Shown: piece after piece, positions 24,512-35,555 of the stretch
Position numbering within the stretch: the first letter of the stretch is position 1
Layout: the number at the start of each line of letters is the position of its first letter
Source: Siphonodentalium dalli
Taxonomy: Eukaryota > Mollusca > Scaphopoda > Gadilida > Siphonodentaliidae
Assembly: GCA_032622095.1 (NCBI GenBank)
Contig: CP136067.1
Span: 180,392,556 to 180,456,555 of the forward strand
DNA length: 64,000 nucleotides
Reading direction: 5' to 3'
Program-made: the position numbers and the translations under genes
Notes under the pieces: generated by a model
Told to the model about the DNA's origin: nothing
Database searches by the model: none
Seen by the model: the letters and a program-made list of their open reading frames with translations, nothing else

Positions 24512-26125
24512 ACTGACGCAAACAGCCCGGACCGACCCTGTCTAGTCACACCGTGCAGGAATCACTGAAGCAAACAGCCCGGGCCGACCCTGTCTAGTAA
24601 CACCGTATATGAATCACTGAAGCAAACAGCCCGAAACGACCATGTTTATTCACACCGTACAGGAATCACAGAAGCAAACATCCCGGACCGACCCTGTCTA
24701 GTCACACCGTGCAGGAATCACTGAAGCACACATCCCGGACCGACCCTGTCTAGTCACACCGTGCAGGAATCACTGAAGCAAACAGCCCGGACCGACCCTG
24801 TCTAGTCACACCGTACAGGAATCACTGAAGCAAACAGCCCGGACCGACCCTGTCTAGTCACACCGTGCAGGAATCACTGAAGCAAACATCCCGGACCGAC
24901 CCTGTCTAGTCACACAGTGCAGGAATCACTGAAGCAAACAGCTCGGACCGACCCTGTCTAGTCACACCGTACAGGAATCACTGAAGCAAACATCCCGGAC
25001 CGACCCTGTCTAGTCACACCGTACAGGAATCACTGAAGCAAACAGCCCGGACCGACCCTGTCTAGTAACACCGTACAGGAATCACTGAAGCAAACAGCCC
25101 GGACGACCCTGTCTAGTCACACCGTACAGGAATCACTGAAGCAAACAGCCCGGACCGACTCTGTCTAGTCACACCGTACAGGAATCACTGAAGCAAACAG
25201 CCCGGACCGACCCTGTCTAGTCACACCGTACAGGAATCACTGAAGCAAACAGCCCGGACCGACCCTGTCTAGTAACACCGTACAGGAATCACTGAAGCAA
25301 ACAGCCCGGACGACCCTGTCTAGTCACACCGTACAGGAATCACTGAAGCAAACAGCCCGGACCGAATCTGTCTAGTCACACCGTACAGGAATCACTGAAG
25401 CAAACATCCCGGACCGACCCTGTCTAGTCACACCGTGCAGGAATCACTGAAGCAAACAGCCCGGACCGACCCTGTCTAGTCACATCGTACAGGAATCACT
25501 GAAGCAAACAGCCCGGACCGACCCTGTCTAGTCACACCGTACATGAATCACTGACGCAAACAGCCGGACCGACCCTGTCTAGTCACACCGTGCAGGAATC
25601 ACTGACGCAAATAGCCCGGACCGACCCTGTCTAGTCACACCGTACATGAATCACTGAAGCAAACAGCCCGGACCGACCCTGTCTAGTCACACCGTACAGG
25701 AATCACTGAAGCAAACAGCCCGGACCGACCCTGTCTAGTCACGCCGTACATGAATCACTGAAGCAAACAGCCCGGACCGACCCTGTCTAGTCACACCGTA
25801 CAGGAATCACTGAAGCAAACAGCCCGGACCGACCCTGTCTAGTCACACCGTACAGGAATCACTGAAGCAAACAGCCCGGACCGACCCTGTCTAGTCACGC
25901 CGTACATGAATCACTGAAGCAAACAGCCCGGACCGACCCTGTCTAGTCACACCGTACAGGAATCACTGAAGCAAACAGCCCGGACCGACCCTGTCTAGTC
26001 ACACCGTACAGGAATCACTGAAGCAAACAGCCCGGACCGACCCTGTCTAGTCACACCGTACAGGAATCACTGAAGCAAACAGCCCGGACCGACCCTGTCT
26101 AGTCACACCGTGCATGAATCACTGA
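24511..26125 (+). repeat. 52-bp minisatellite, about 31 copies
   Basis: The unit is CACTGAAGCAAACAGCCCGG, ACCGACCCTGTCTAGTCACA, CCGTACAGGAAT. Single-base gaps give some 51-bp units, and larger blocks of variants recur (for example units with CCGTACATGAAT). The first half is nearly identical to 54809-54834 in the 1.7-kb foldback element. The array starts exactly at the end of the LINE pentamer tail. Confidence 0.95.
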
Positions 26126-26127
26126 AT

Positions 26128-26290
26128 TAAATGGTTTTTCATAGACGACAGTGTTAATGATTCAGCCAAATTCACTAAATTGAAGTATACAGGCTCCTCC
26201 GGTGATGTTTATCTAGCTAGATTGACACCAGCTGATCGCGAAAATGCAAGAAAAAATCATAGGTCATGTGTTTACTTTTTTAAATAAATC
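26128..26290 (+). other. Unassigned short open stretch
   Basis: About 50 sense codons in one frame (includes KFTKLKYTGSSGDVYLARL) with no ATG, directly after the minisatellite. It reads like protein-coding sequence, but I do not recognise the family. It could be an exon fragment or a transposon remnant. Confidence 0.25.
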
Positions 26291-26479
26291 ACCAAGTGCA
26301 CGACAGTGCTATCCCGCAGCCAAATTTTACCTGGAAAACCCAGAACTACAGCAGCTGTTTAAATTTCCCACTTACAAAAATCCATTCCTCCATTAATTCA
26401 CCAGTTTAAATTATTTAGCTATGATGTTCAAATAAAATAAACAAGATTTCATCCTTTAATGACGTGCCACGTGTATCAG

Positions 26480-26600
26480 GCGAAGGCCATTCTTCAGTTG
26501 CCTTCACCTCTAGCATTCCGCGGTGCACTCGCTCCCCGACTCTGGAACACATATAACTCCCTGATTCGTACATGTATATAGACAGACCTGCGTGGTTGTC
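26480..26600 (+). pseudogene. Possible LINE ORF2 C-terminal scrap
   Basis: One frame reads LAFRGALAPRLWNTYNSLIR, resembling the APxLWNSLP motif near the end of many LINE ORF2 proteins. It is too short for a family assignment. Confidence 0.3.
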
Positions 26601-26680
26601 TGTAAGATTGAGAACGTCAAATGACAGTCCGCGTGTTAATGTTTTCCTGCGGATCTCGGTAATTATAAGTTAATTTGGAT

Positions 26681-27394
26681 TACAGTAATGCCCAAAGTAA
26701 TTTACCACTTAAAGGCACGTGCGGCCTTAATTGTCGAAAATATTCATATTTGTTCCAAACACCGTAAACAGAAAAACAGTAAAACGCATACAGTTCCGTT
26801 CATATATACCATGACCATCGCGTAAACAGCATGTTATCATAAAGACCTACTATATTTTACCTAAGCAAGAGTCTGATTGTGTTACAGAAGACAGCACAAT
26901 GCTACTGGCTAATCACACTCAAATGGCATAAACGCTCTTTATCAGTTCCATATCAGGTATTCACCAACAAAGAACGCTCTTTATGTTTACCATCATAATA
27001 TAAACAAACACCAGAAAAGTAACTTTTTACGCTTTTGTTTACATAACAATAGTCAAACATATGACCATAACATACTGTTTATGCGATATTTCTTATTTGT
27101 ATACGGACAAAGTCTATCTACATTTTGATATTCTTTCTGTTTAGGCGGTTTTTGACGGGTGGAGATATTTTCACAGGATACCCACCTCCAAGGCCAACCG
27201 TGTCTTTAACCACAGCAGTATTATGGGTAATTTTTCAGGATTTAGTCGGAAATATGGCTTGTTGCCATTCATCGGAAAGCTCTCGGGGAGAGCTTTCAGA
27301 TTAATGGCAACAAGCCATATTTCCGACTAAATCCTGAAAAATTACCCATAATACTGCTGTGGTTAAGTGGTCAATTACTTTGGGCATTACTGTA
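26681..27394. mobile_element. Tc1/mariner-like nonautonomous element
   Basis: Ends are TA followed by CAGTAATGCCCAAAGTAATT and the inverse at 27363-27392 followed by TA. The inverted repeat runs about 30 bp to ACCACTTAA. CAGT termini and a TA duplication fit Tc1/mariner. No transposase frame is present. A foldback at 27206-27366 interrupts the right end. Confidence 0.8.
27206..27366. mobile_element. piggyBac-like foldback nested in the mariner-like element
   Basis: TTAA followed by CCACAGCAGTATTATGGG and CGGAAATATGGCTTGTTGCC pairs almost perfectly with the right half, which ends CTGCTGTGG then TTAA. Arms are about 70 bp around a 20-bp loop. Removing the insert and one TTAA rebuilds a right terminal region GTGTCTTTAAGTGGT that matches the complement of the left end, GTGCCTTTAAGTGGT. 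Confidence 0.85.
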
Positions 27395-27514
27395 TATTGG
27401 CGGCGACCATTCTAACTTGCTTATATCCTACCCACCTTCGTCTGGCATTAAATATTTAACTGCTAAATAGAAAGCTCTTTCTGCTGTAATTCGCACGTGT
27501 CTCCCTTAGTTTAG

Positions 27515-28600
27515 TGTGTCAGTTAAAGTGATGTGAAACACTCTTCTGATGTGATCAGAACGGATATATGCAATCAACGTCGTTTTCGATGCGTATATAT
27601 GTCGGCGTATTGAAGTGTCTGATGCCGAATTACATACTAAGTATGTAGTTCGGCATCAGACACTTCTATACGCCGACAGATGCATCGAACAACGACGTTG
27701 ATTGCTTATAATTACGACAATCCGCATAAATTAGTTGGTGATAAACTAATTTTATGAAGAAATTATATTAAAAACACCTAAAATAGTAAAACTACCCAAG
27801 TGATACTTGTGTCTAGACTTCATCTGCTCTTTTAACGGAAAATGGGAAATTGGGTCTAGAATAAATTGGGCATCCGACCGGAAGTTCACACACACAATTC
27901 GATCTCTGTTTCCAACTTTCCAACTACACAAAAGCAAGACACCACCCAAACTTCCCCTTCGAATTTGCGGTCTCCGGTGACGCTGTCATGCCATATTGGT
28001 ATTGGCACGAAGCTGGATAAATGCTAATACCAATGGTGGAATAGTTATGTAACATATTCCTTTATCCCCAACTAAATTATCGCATTTCATAGTTTCACTG
28101 ATCAGTCTAATTCGTTAATTTTGTTTTCACGGTATATGGTAACCATGGACGCGTTTAAGAAATGACGTCATGATGTGGGGCGACCGGTGCATGTCGCCCA
28201 ATTTCTTAAAGTATCACTGCGCGTTGTGATGCGGGAAATGACATTTCCCTCCGCTAATAGAGATTGTCGCTACCAAGCGTATCTAATGGCATTGACCAAT
28301 CAAATGCACGCATGTAAGCGAAAGCGAAAGTAGTTGTAATTATATGCAAATAATCACGCCAAAATTAGTTATTCTCGTAAATCTGATACCCAAATAGGCA
28401 GAAAACAGTACCATGGGTATACATGAATTACATGGTGACTGTTGTTGGCGGAATCATTGTCGAATGCTTATCACACACTAGTTAGTCCCGAATAAACTAG
28501 TAAATATTTACATGTGTTCAAACGTAGTGTTCTCTGAAATGGTACAGTCGATGTGGTCTGAATCTTAGTTGCTTGCAACATACTTTCAATGGAGATGGTG
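27515..28600 (+). repeat. Dispersed repeat family Q, copy 3 (interrupted)
   Basis: TTAAAGTGATGTGAAACACT at about 27524 matches the start of family Q, and 28480-28600 (GTCCCGAATAAACTAGTAAA, GGTACAGTCGATGTGGT) matches its end. In between lie a long hairpin and about 800 bp not found in the other copies. Confidence 0.5.
27557..27702. repeat. Long hairpin inside repeat Q copy 3
   Basis: Arms GCAATCAACGTCGTT, TGTCGGCGTAT and AAGTGTCTGATGCCGAA pair with their complements around TACATACTAAGTATGTA, itself a dyad. Total about 145 bp. Confidence 0.85.
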
Positions 28601-28844
28601 TTTGGATACTAAATTATCGCTTTTATTCACTGAAATAAGTCCGCAGTATATATTTAACACAATTGCTTCGTGTTTCACAACAGATATATATATACGCATA
28701 ACCTTAGCGTACTAAAAAGGTAGTTTGGTTGCATATCATATGAAGCTCTGTTTTGCTCTGATGCTCTGTTCAGCTATGGCCGGGGATGCAATATAGATTT
28801 ACTAAACTGCTTTCGGCTTGGAATTTCCACCGAATGCAATAACA

Positions 28845-30239
28845 ACTAGAATGGGGAACATGTCTCTATTCCGAAGGTTCGCTATTCCGAAGGTTCACTA
28901 TTCCGAAGGTTCACTACTCCGAAGGTTCGCTATTCCGAAGGTTCTCTATTCCGAAGGTTCGCTATGCCGAAGATTATTTTTTTTTAAGGTTAATTCTATA
29001 TTCAAGTATTGAGAGGGTTCTTTATCACGAAGACTCTTTTTTATGAAGGAAATAACTTAAAACATTGAAACAATAAATGTTTTATTTTTGATTTTTTCGC
29101 GGGTTTCCTTGAGATTTAATGTCATTACGTATGACGTTATTTTTCAATACATATTCACGTCAGGCAGCCCACACAATTGCTCTTTCCATGCGATTTAATC
29201 TAAAGGTGGGATTAAAACAGCAGGACTATAACTCTTAATGAATACTGCGAAGCAGAATGTCGTTGAATAGACGGGTATGAGTTGAACCTAACTGCAATTG
29301 TGAATTTGTATTGAATTGTAACGCCCACTTAATTTTCGAGTCATCGGCTATTTTTTTATAGTGCCTTGATATCAGGTTTTAAACACAATCTGTGCCATAA
29401 AATATGATTAAAACACTATATATAGTTCATCACCATTCCAAACGTCTGTATCAGAAGATGCCCCTATAGAGAAATAGAAAACATCTTAAATCGTAAAAAG
29501 ATTCCCCCGTTATATGTCATGGCTCTCAGAATGCAACAGAATTCAACCTAATGTATTTTCAATTGAAGGGGAATAACATTATCTTTAAAATATAGAGTTA
29601 CCCCCCTCCATTGAAAATAATACACTTTACTTTGCGCAACAAAACCAGATGAACCTTAAGCACAAAAACAAGTCGTTAACCCTGCGTTAACTCAACAAAA
29701 ACAACATGTTCACAATTTATTACACCGGATAAGCTGATAATACAGTGTTAGAGAGCTTCATATTTCAAATGGTATATATAGTGGCATATATTTTATATAT
29801 GTGATCTGGGGGTTCGAAAATTAAGTGGGCCTTGAATGTTGATGTTTTTTTTTTTCAAATACAGATTGCCAGTTCGGAAAAATTATATCTCTTACATCGT
29901 GTTTTTAACTTTCCATAAATGAACGATAAACTGATACTCTTTTCTTGCTATTAATAACCGATATCTAGGACAATTTGGGAATTAGAAGTGGATGTATAAA
30001 TGTACTATATATGAATACTAGCGTAATCGTATTTTTCATTCCTCGTGTGGTTTTTGTGGTGGTGTGCAAATTTTGATTCATTTCTGGTTAAATACGCCTA
30101 GAATAGAAAACCTTCGGAATAGCGAACCTTCGGAATAATGAACATTCGGAATAGGGAACCTTCGGAATAATGAACCTTCGGAATAGCGAACCTTCGGAAT
30201 AATGAACCTTCGGAATAGAGAACCCTACCCACTAGAATG
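28845..30239. mobile_element. FB-type foldback element with 16-bp repeat arms
   Basis: ACTAGAATG occurs at 28845-28853 and 30231-30239, a 9-bp target duplication. The left arm (28869-28975) is about seven tandem units of GCTATTCCGAAGGTTC; the right arm (30104-30228) is about eight inverted units. Inner segments CCCACTTAATTTTCGA near 29326 and TCGAAAATTAAGTGGG near 29816 are also inverted, as are those around 29570-29625. So the element is a decayed palindrome of 1,377 bp centred near 29550. Inverted repeats built of short tandem units recall Drosophila FB elements. No transposase is visible. Confidence 0.8.
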
Positions 30240-31844
30240 CAATCATTGGAGCTGCCTATACTTGCGCCCATCACACATTTGGCATGTTTTGTGGTGTCTT
30301 ACCAAAAACAGTTTGAACCACGAGTGCTGGCCCCTCGTTTGAGAGATCGATAATGAAAATCTAGTTATCAAATCTCAGTTCATCCATCGCTGAAATAGTT
30401 GTGTGTACCGACAGAATATCTCTGTTATCTCAAGTTGATCTATATTACAATAATGATAGTCTTAGTAATACGTACGAGTTGTTTGACATTTTAATAGAAC
30501 AACGTATACATCGTGCATATAAAGGATGTGAAGACGATTGGTTGCCGATGATGCTATATTATATACAAATTGGGTTAAATTACTAATTCGATAAGAATGA
30601 TATCAAGTGTGTATGCCACTGCACTTTGTACAGTGGCAAAAAACATAAAAGTAAATTACAAATACCGACGCAATTAAATAAAAGACACGCGACCATTGGC
30701 TAATCTTTGATTAACAGTGTGTCAATGTGAACATGCCCTTAGCGACTGATCTGTACAGTCTTCGGGAACATGACATCTGGTAGTCTATTGCGTTGATAAC
30801 GAGAAAGCTTGTTTTCCCAGTTAATTAATAAGACATTTTAATAATCCATGTTTCCACATTCACATTGTTCAGTGCAACTGTTTTTCAATTGAACCACGCG
30901 ATCGACTGTTTGGCCTGACATGATTTACATTCACCAGAATCTTTCGAAAATGTTTTGAACTTTCCAGAAATACGTTCGCACCTCACTGTCTCGGCGAAAA
31001 TAAAAAAAAAGGATTCCGCACGCATCTTTTAGACATGATCTCAACTCATTTCCCCGAGTTCCAAGTTACATAAAATAGGCTTCTAATGGCCAGTATTTTT
31101 GACCACCTTTGTTATCCATGCAGTATATAATAATAAAACACGAAGTTGTTGGCAGATGGAATGGTTTACCCCGTCCGTATAATACAAGTCTCAGCTGTCT
31201 GGACATCGACGCGATCATGTCTGGTGTTTTGCGCGCCTATGTAGCTTGTGACGTCCTGATGTGCGTCGTGACGTCATCGCATCTTGATTGGTTTCCAGAA
31301 AGAAATCATTCAATATTGTTCATTTATGAACGATTTATTACCAAAATAAAACCAGATAACAATGCAAATTAAGTATATATGTGGATTTAAATTACAATTG
31401 ATGCAACCATTTCATATTATTGCGTGTGCATTCTTTACAGTATGTACTTCCGGTATGACGTAACATATTCACGGAAGGACAGACAAATAAACAGACAAAT
31501 AAACAGACAAATATCCGCACCGAAAACATTACTTGCGTCCAGCAGGTACTGGCGCAAGTAATGAACGCAGTCGTAATCGAAATATGTAACGTCTTATCTG
31601 AAAACATATGATTAATATCTACACGCGTTCTTTGCCCCTAAGAAACTTTATCGAAACTGGGAACCCACGCTAAAAAGAACCGAAATTGTATGTATATATT
31701 AGTAATAAAATTTAAGTAAGGATGTTAGTAGATCAAAATAAGTATGTTCCTACCTTACATTTTACATTGTTACCCAATAGTAGAGTTTTACTTCGTAAAT
31801 CATTGGGATTTAGAATTAACTGGTTAACCCCAAATTCGCGTTCG
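30240..31844. other. No recognisable gene; small repeats
   Basis: Contains a short tandem ACAAATAAACAG near 31484-31515 and a hairpin at 31527-31563 (CATTACTTGCG, 15-bp loop, CGCAAGTAATG). The open frames at 30401 and 31109 show no domain. Confidence 0.45.
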
Positions 31845-32010
31845 TAACGCCACAACGAACTGCTGCCCGCCCTGAATTAACTGTTGCCCGGTTTGCAATC
31901 ACGGTCAGCTTTCGTGACGTCACGAGTGAACTGTTGCCCGACCCGAGCGAACTGTTGACTGGCTCCGAGCGAACTGTTCACTGGCCCGAACGAACTGTTA
32001 CATGGTTTGC
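31845..32010 (+). repeat. Degenerate minisatellite with CGAACTGTT core
   Basis: Six or so irregular units contain CGAACTGTTGCCCG or variants (GAACTGCTGCCCG, GAACTGTTCACTGG). Spacing varies between about 20 and 50 bp, so this is an old or gene-converted array. Confidence 0.55.
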
Positions 32011-32114
32011 AATTTCCGTGACGTTTCGGCTATTTCCGGTTTCGTTTTTTAATTATACCGGATTTCCGCATTGGCAATGACCTGATTATATACACGTAAA
32101 TGTATTGGGTAACA

Positions 32115-32227
32115 AAGCAATTATTTCATGTGTCTTTTTCGGGCCTTGGGCAACAGTTCGATAGTCATTCCTGATACCTCGGGACAACAATTTTGACTGT
32201 TCCCAAAAGACACATGAAATAATTGCT
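32115..32227. repeat. Inverted-repeat element, 27-bp arms
   Basis: AAGCAATTATTTCATGTGTC and AAAGACACATGAAATAATTG are inverted at the two ends, about 113 bp apart. The interior has weaker pairing. Confidence 0.75.
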
Positions 32228-32365
32228 TACTGTATCTCAAGAACCCTGAGGCCGATTGTCGGTTAATTGTACATGTATATAGTACATTAGGACTGATGAA
32301 GCGCGCTAATGTCGACCGAATGAATGTTTTCATGATTAACCCGACTGGAGCTGAAATTTTGAGAA

Positions 32366-32549
32366 AACCCTCTGCCAATGAATTCTATTATATGTTCGAG
32401 TTTCCCAATGAGATCCTCGCAAATATAAATAAGAGACTACATTGGCCTGACAATAATTATTTTGCCCTTAAAAGCCAGTGCATTCTCTTATATATGCGAG
32501 GTTCCCGATGGGAGACTCGCATATATAAGAGAATGCACTGGCACAGGGT
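32366..32549. mobile_element. Palindrome cassette, variant copy E
   Basis: Paired palindromes at 32375-32446 (decayed) and 32475-32541 (67 bp, GCCAGTGCATTCTCTTATAT with centre GAGGTTCCCGATGGGAGACT), flanked by ACCCTCTGCC and GGCACAGGGT. It is a diverged subfamily of the cassette in MITEs A and C, with different central bases. No outer arms were identified. Confidence 0.75.
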
Positions 32550-32720
32550 CTTTATAGTGTTGCACCAGCGTAGCTCCCGTCATGAAATTGTTATGTGAGC
32601 ACAGTTTGTGCTCATGTAATGGTCAATTAAAAATTCACAAACCGTTATGAGTGTAGAAAACTCATTATAGACTTATGTGATCATAATATATTGAAAAATA
32701 GCCGTATGAGTCTTCTGTAC

Positions 32721-32890
32721 ACGATAATGGTAAATCTCGGGTGTAAATTAACGGTAAAATAACACCTTTTTAGACTCATGAGATATATTATGTGTACTGT
32801 GTAACATTATATTTGCACAATAATATATCTCATGAGTCTAAAAAGGTGTTATTTTGCCGTTAATTTATACCCGAGATTTACCATTATCGT
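32721..32890. mobile_element. MITE family P, copy 2 (compact)
   Basis: ACGATAATGGTAAATCTCGG to the inverse ending CCATTATCGT, with about 70-bp near-perfect arms including ACACCTTTTTAGACTCATGA. The core holds a single GTGTAACATTATATTTGCAC unit. Same family as 181-540. Confidence 0.85.
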
Positions 32891-33542
32891 AAGACTCGAG
32901 TGAAGAACAGCATACATTTATTGCTGCGTGTATCCCCAAGTCTCCATAAGATTAGGAGGCACCGTGTTCTCGTTGTAATGAGTATACAATGAACTCAATA
33001 CTGCCTTGATGCTGCCAATTCATCTTACAGTAGATGACGACTATCATATCGTTTAATGTTGTCCCGTTGTCCAGTGGTAAGTGTGAAATTGGCCGTGTAC
33101 AGGAACAATGACGAGTCCTGAAGGTTTGATACTGTTATATTTAAATAAATATCTGCCGGTAAGTACAGTAGGTAGATCAACAGAGGAGTTGGTGGTTCAG
33201 TGGTCTAAGCGGGAATGAGTCTATATTTCTAGACCCGAGTAATTATTCCAACGGTTGGTGTATCATGCGTCCAAATAAGGTGCTACCAGTCATAACCAAT
33301 TAAGAATATGATCTTGTTAATTATGCTTGTGTATTTTTATACTATATCATTTATATCTCTCACGTACTGTGCTTACTTATACAATTAACCCTAGCAGTTA
33401 CAATAACCGGGGAAAGGAAGATTATCCTAGATACAGGAACATATCAAACTATAACTATATTATCTTATGTACTATCTGACAATGTCGTTGTCCACTCTTT
33501 TGTAGACTGCTCTCTCCCTTTGATGCCAAGTCACCAAGGAGA
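32891..33542. other. No confident feature
   Basis: A TGGTTCAGTGGTC box near 33192 looks like a tRNA A box, but there is no matching B box or foldable cloverleaf. Otherwise unremarkable. Confidence 0.4.
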
Positions 33543-34058
33543 GTAGATCATGCCACGAATCACTGCTCTGGCTAACGCCCGTAGAAATCATATTCCACAA
33601 GTACGAAACCTGGGAACTTTTTGCAGTTTTAACAGGGAACCTTATAATGTCGAAAAAATAATGCGGGGAATATAATTATTAGTTATTATCTCCTTAATAA
33701 TGTACCTCACTGTATGTGAATGTCCCAACTCCAAATTGCATGTTTTTCTGTGACTTTTGTGAGCCGATATCGTAAAAAACATTAAATTAATTACCCAGGA
33801 AAAACTACATAATTGTAAGCGATGCAAAGCAAAATCGCTCACAAATTCACTTAAATCGTGAAATTTCGAGTTGGAACCTTCACCTACAATGACGTACATT
33901 ATTAGGGAACAGATAATAGCTAAGAAATGTATTACCCGCGTTGTTGTTCGTCTTTATAAGGTTCCACGCCAAAACTTCAAAAAGTTCCAAGGTTTTCTAA
34001 TACTGGAATATGATCTCTACGGGCGTTAGCCAGAGTAGAGATTCATGGCATGATCTAC
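33543..34058. mobile_element. MITE with about 100-bp inverted repeats
   Basis: Starts GTAGATCATGCCACGAATCA and ends with the complement. The arms share CTCTGGCTAACGCCCGTAGA, ATCATATTCCA and GGAACTTTTTG. About 515 bp; the open frame on the minus strand inside (33642-33899) has no domain. Confidence 0.8.
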
Positions 34059-34491
34059 AAGGAATTGTCCTGAACCTAAAATTCTTACATTTGAACATGA
34101 CCAAATATCCAGCATACGTGAAGAAGTTCCCTCTTAGTGCACTCAGCAATTTTTGAAAAAACGGTCTCTTCTATTTCAATTGGTGTTCATTCAAGCATGT
34201 TGCCACTCTCCACATCATTATTTATAAGATACGTTGGTCATATATATGTGATTATATACCCAAAGATTCATCACGTTCTGATTACCACATCTGAAAATGA
34301 ACTCATAGATATCAGGGGTGGGGACTTAAATTTTTTAGGTCTTCATTTTAGTCCAACTCGTTTTATGTAAAATGGAAGTCATCGAGAACCATCACACAGG
34401 GTGGTATCGAATTGCATGCTTTTTATATGTACGTTTTGTTGAGGGTACGGTTTGCACAATAATATTTGCACAAACTCAGATTTAACCCTTT
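34059..34491. other. No recognisable feature
   Basis: A 77-codon open frame (34137-34370, plus) has no domain I recognise. Confidence 0.4.
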
Positions 34492-34692
34492 CTATGCTAA
34501 ATACTCATTGATGAGTAGTTCATTTATGAAATGTTCAGATAATAACTTTAGCAAACGACAATTTCTCACCAATAAATATCAACCATTCTACTCTTGTATT
34601 ATCTGTGACACCCCTCCAAATTAATAATAGATCGTTCCAATGTATACTTATTTAACTGAATGGGAGAATCCATTCAGTACAGATAGGGTTAA
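34492..34692. mobile_element. piggyBac-like MITE, copy 2
   Basis: TTAA then CCCTTTCTATGCT at the left, AGTACAGATAGGG then TTAA at the right. The interior is colinear with 19068-19337 but shorter (201 bp): GAAATGTTCAGATAATAA, CTCTTGTATTAT and CTGAATGGGAGAATCCATTC. Confidence 0.85.
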
Positions 34693-34944
34693 AGACCGAT
34701 AGGGTAAATACAAAACAAATTACATCTTTTGTCCAGATTGAATATATCATCACGTTATTTTGACCTTTATCCTACGAATGAAGGCCTTAATTCGTCCGTT
34801 TGAAGAGTTAATTTCACTCGAGTTCCCCTACATACAGTTGTAAACCCCGAGGCCTGTGTTGATATATTGTTTCTTTGATGGTGTTTTCACCGTGTAATAA
34901 GTTTAGGACCCGTCGTACTACACGGACATTTAGTCTAAAGTAGA

Positions 34945-35344
34945 TTAACCCTTTACCCAACAGAACGGCCCTGTGCCAATGCATTCTCTTATATATGCGA
35001 GTCGACCATAGGTCGCCTCGCATATATAAGAGAATGCATTGGCTTAACACATTAAAAATTATAAAATTGTTAAAGAATGTAAGAAAAAATGTTAAAAAGT
35101 GTAAAAAAAAGATTTTTTTTATGCCAATGCATTCTCTTATATATGCGAGGCGACCATAGGTCGACTCGCATATATAAGAGAATGCATTGGCACAGGGCAT
35201 AACTGTAACCATCACAATGTGGTCAATGAGCCGGTTCCAATGATATCCATATTTGTATGGTTTTATTGAGACAGACCCAAGATAATTTAGGCTGTTGAAG
35301 CTTTATTTGGCCAGTTTTGGCCGGTTTGTTGGGTAAAGGGTTAA
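34945..35344. mobile_element. piggyBac-like MITE carrying the palindrome cassette
   Basis: Outer ends are TTAA with CCCTTTACCCAACA and its inverse TGTTGGGTAAAGGG with TTAA. Inside are the paired palindromes (34976-35042, 35124-35190) and, on the right only, the outer arm of MITE C ending at TTATTGAGACA (35275). The left MITE C arm is missing. Either MITE C inserted and lost one arm, or the parts were joined by recombination. Confidence 0.8.
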
Positions 35345-35555
35345 CCCTTTCTATTCTACTTGGATTCTCCCAGTCAGTTACAAAGTGTACATAGGAATGG
35401 TCTATTATTGATTTCCAGTGATGTACAGGTAATATAAAAGTTCGCCGAAATGTTTAGACAATAAGTTCAACAAACGACCTGTTTGTTGAACTTATTATCT
35501 GAACATTTCCTATGGGATAACTACTCATCAATGATTCGTTAGTATACAAATAATT
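35341..35555. mobile_element. piggyBac-like MITE, copy 3 (reverse, one end decayed)
   Basis: Shares its left TTAA with the preceding element: TTAACCCTTTCTATTCTACT. It then carries ATTCTCCCAGTCAGTTA, GGAATGGTCTATTATT and TTGAACTTATTATCTGAACA in the opposite order to copy 1. The right end GTTAGTATACAAATAATTAA is degenerate. Confidence 0.7.

Noticed and set aside
32294-32330. Hammerhead ribozyme core (CTGATGA near 32296)
   Set aside because: No GAAA partner or closing stems at the required spacing; the same holds for other CTGATGA occurrences.
33185-33260. tRNA gene or tRNA-derived SINE with TGGTTCAGTGGTC
   Set aside because: Only an A-box-like stretch is present; no B box, acceptor pairing or anticodon arm could be assembled.
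34814-35215. 133-codon minus-strand frame
   Set aside because: It runs through two palindromes of a MITE; its residues mirror the palindromic DNA.
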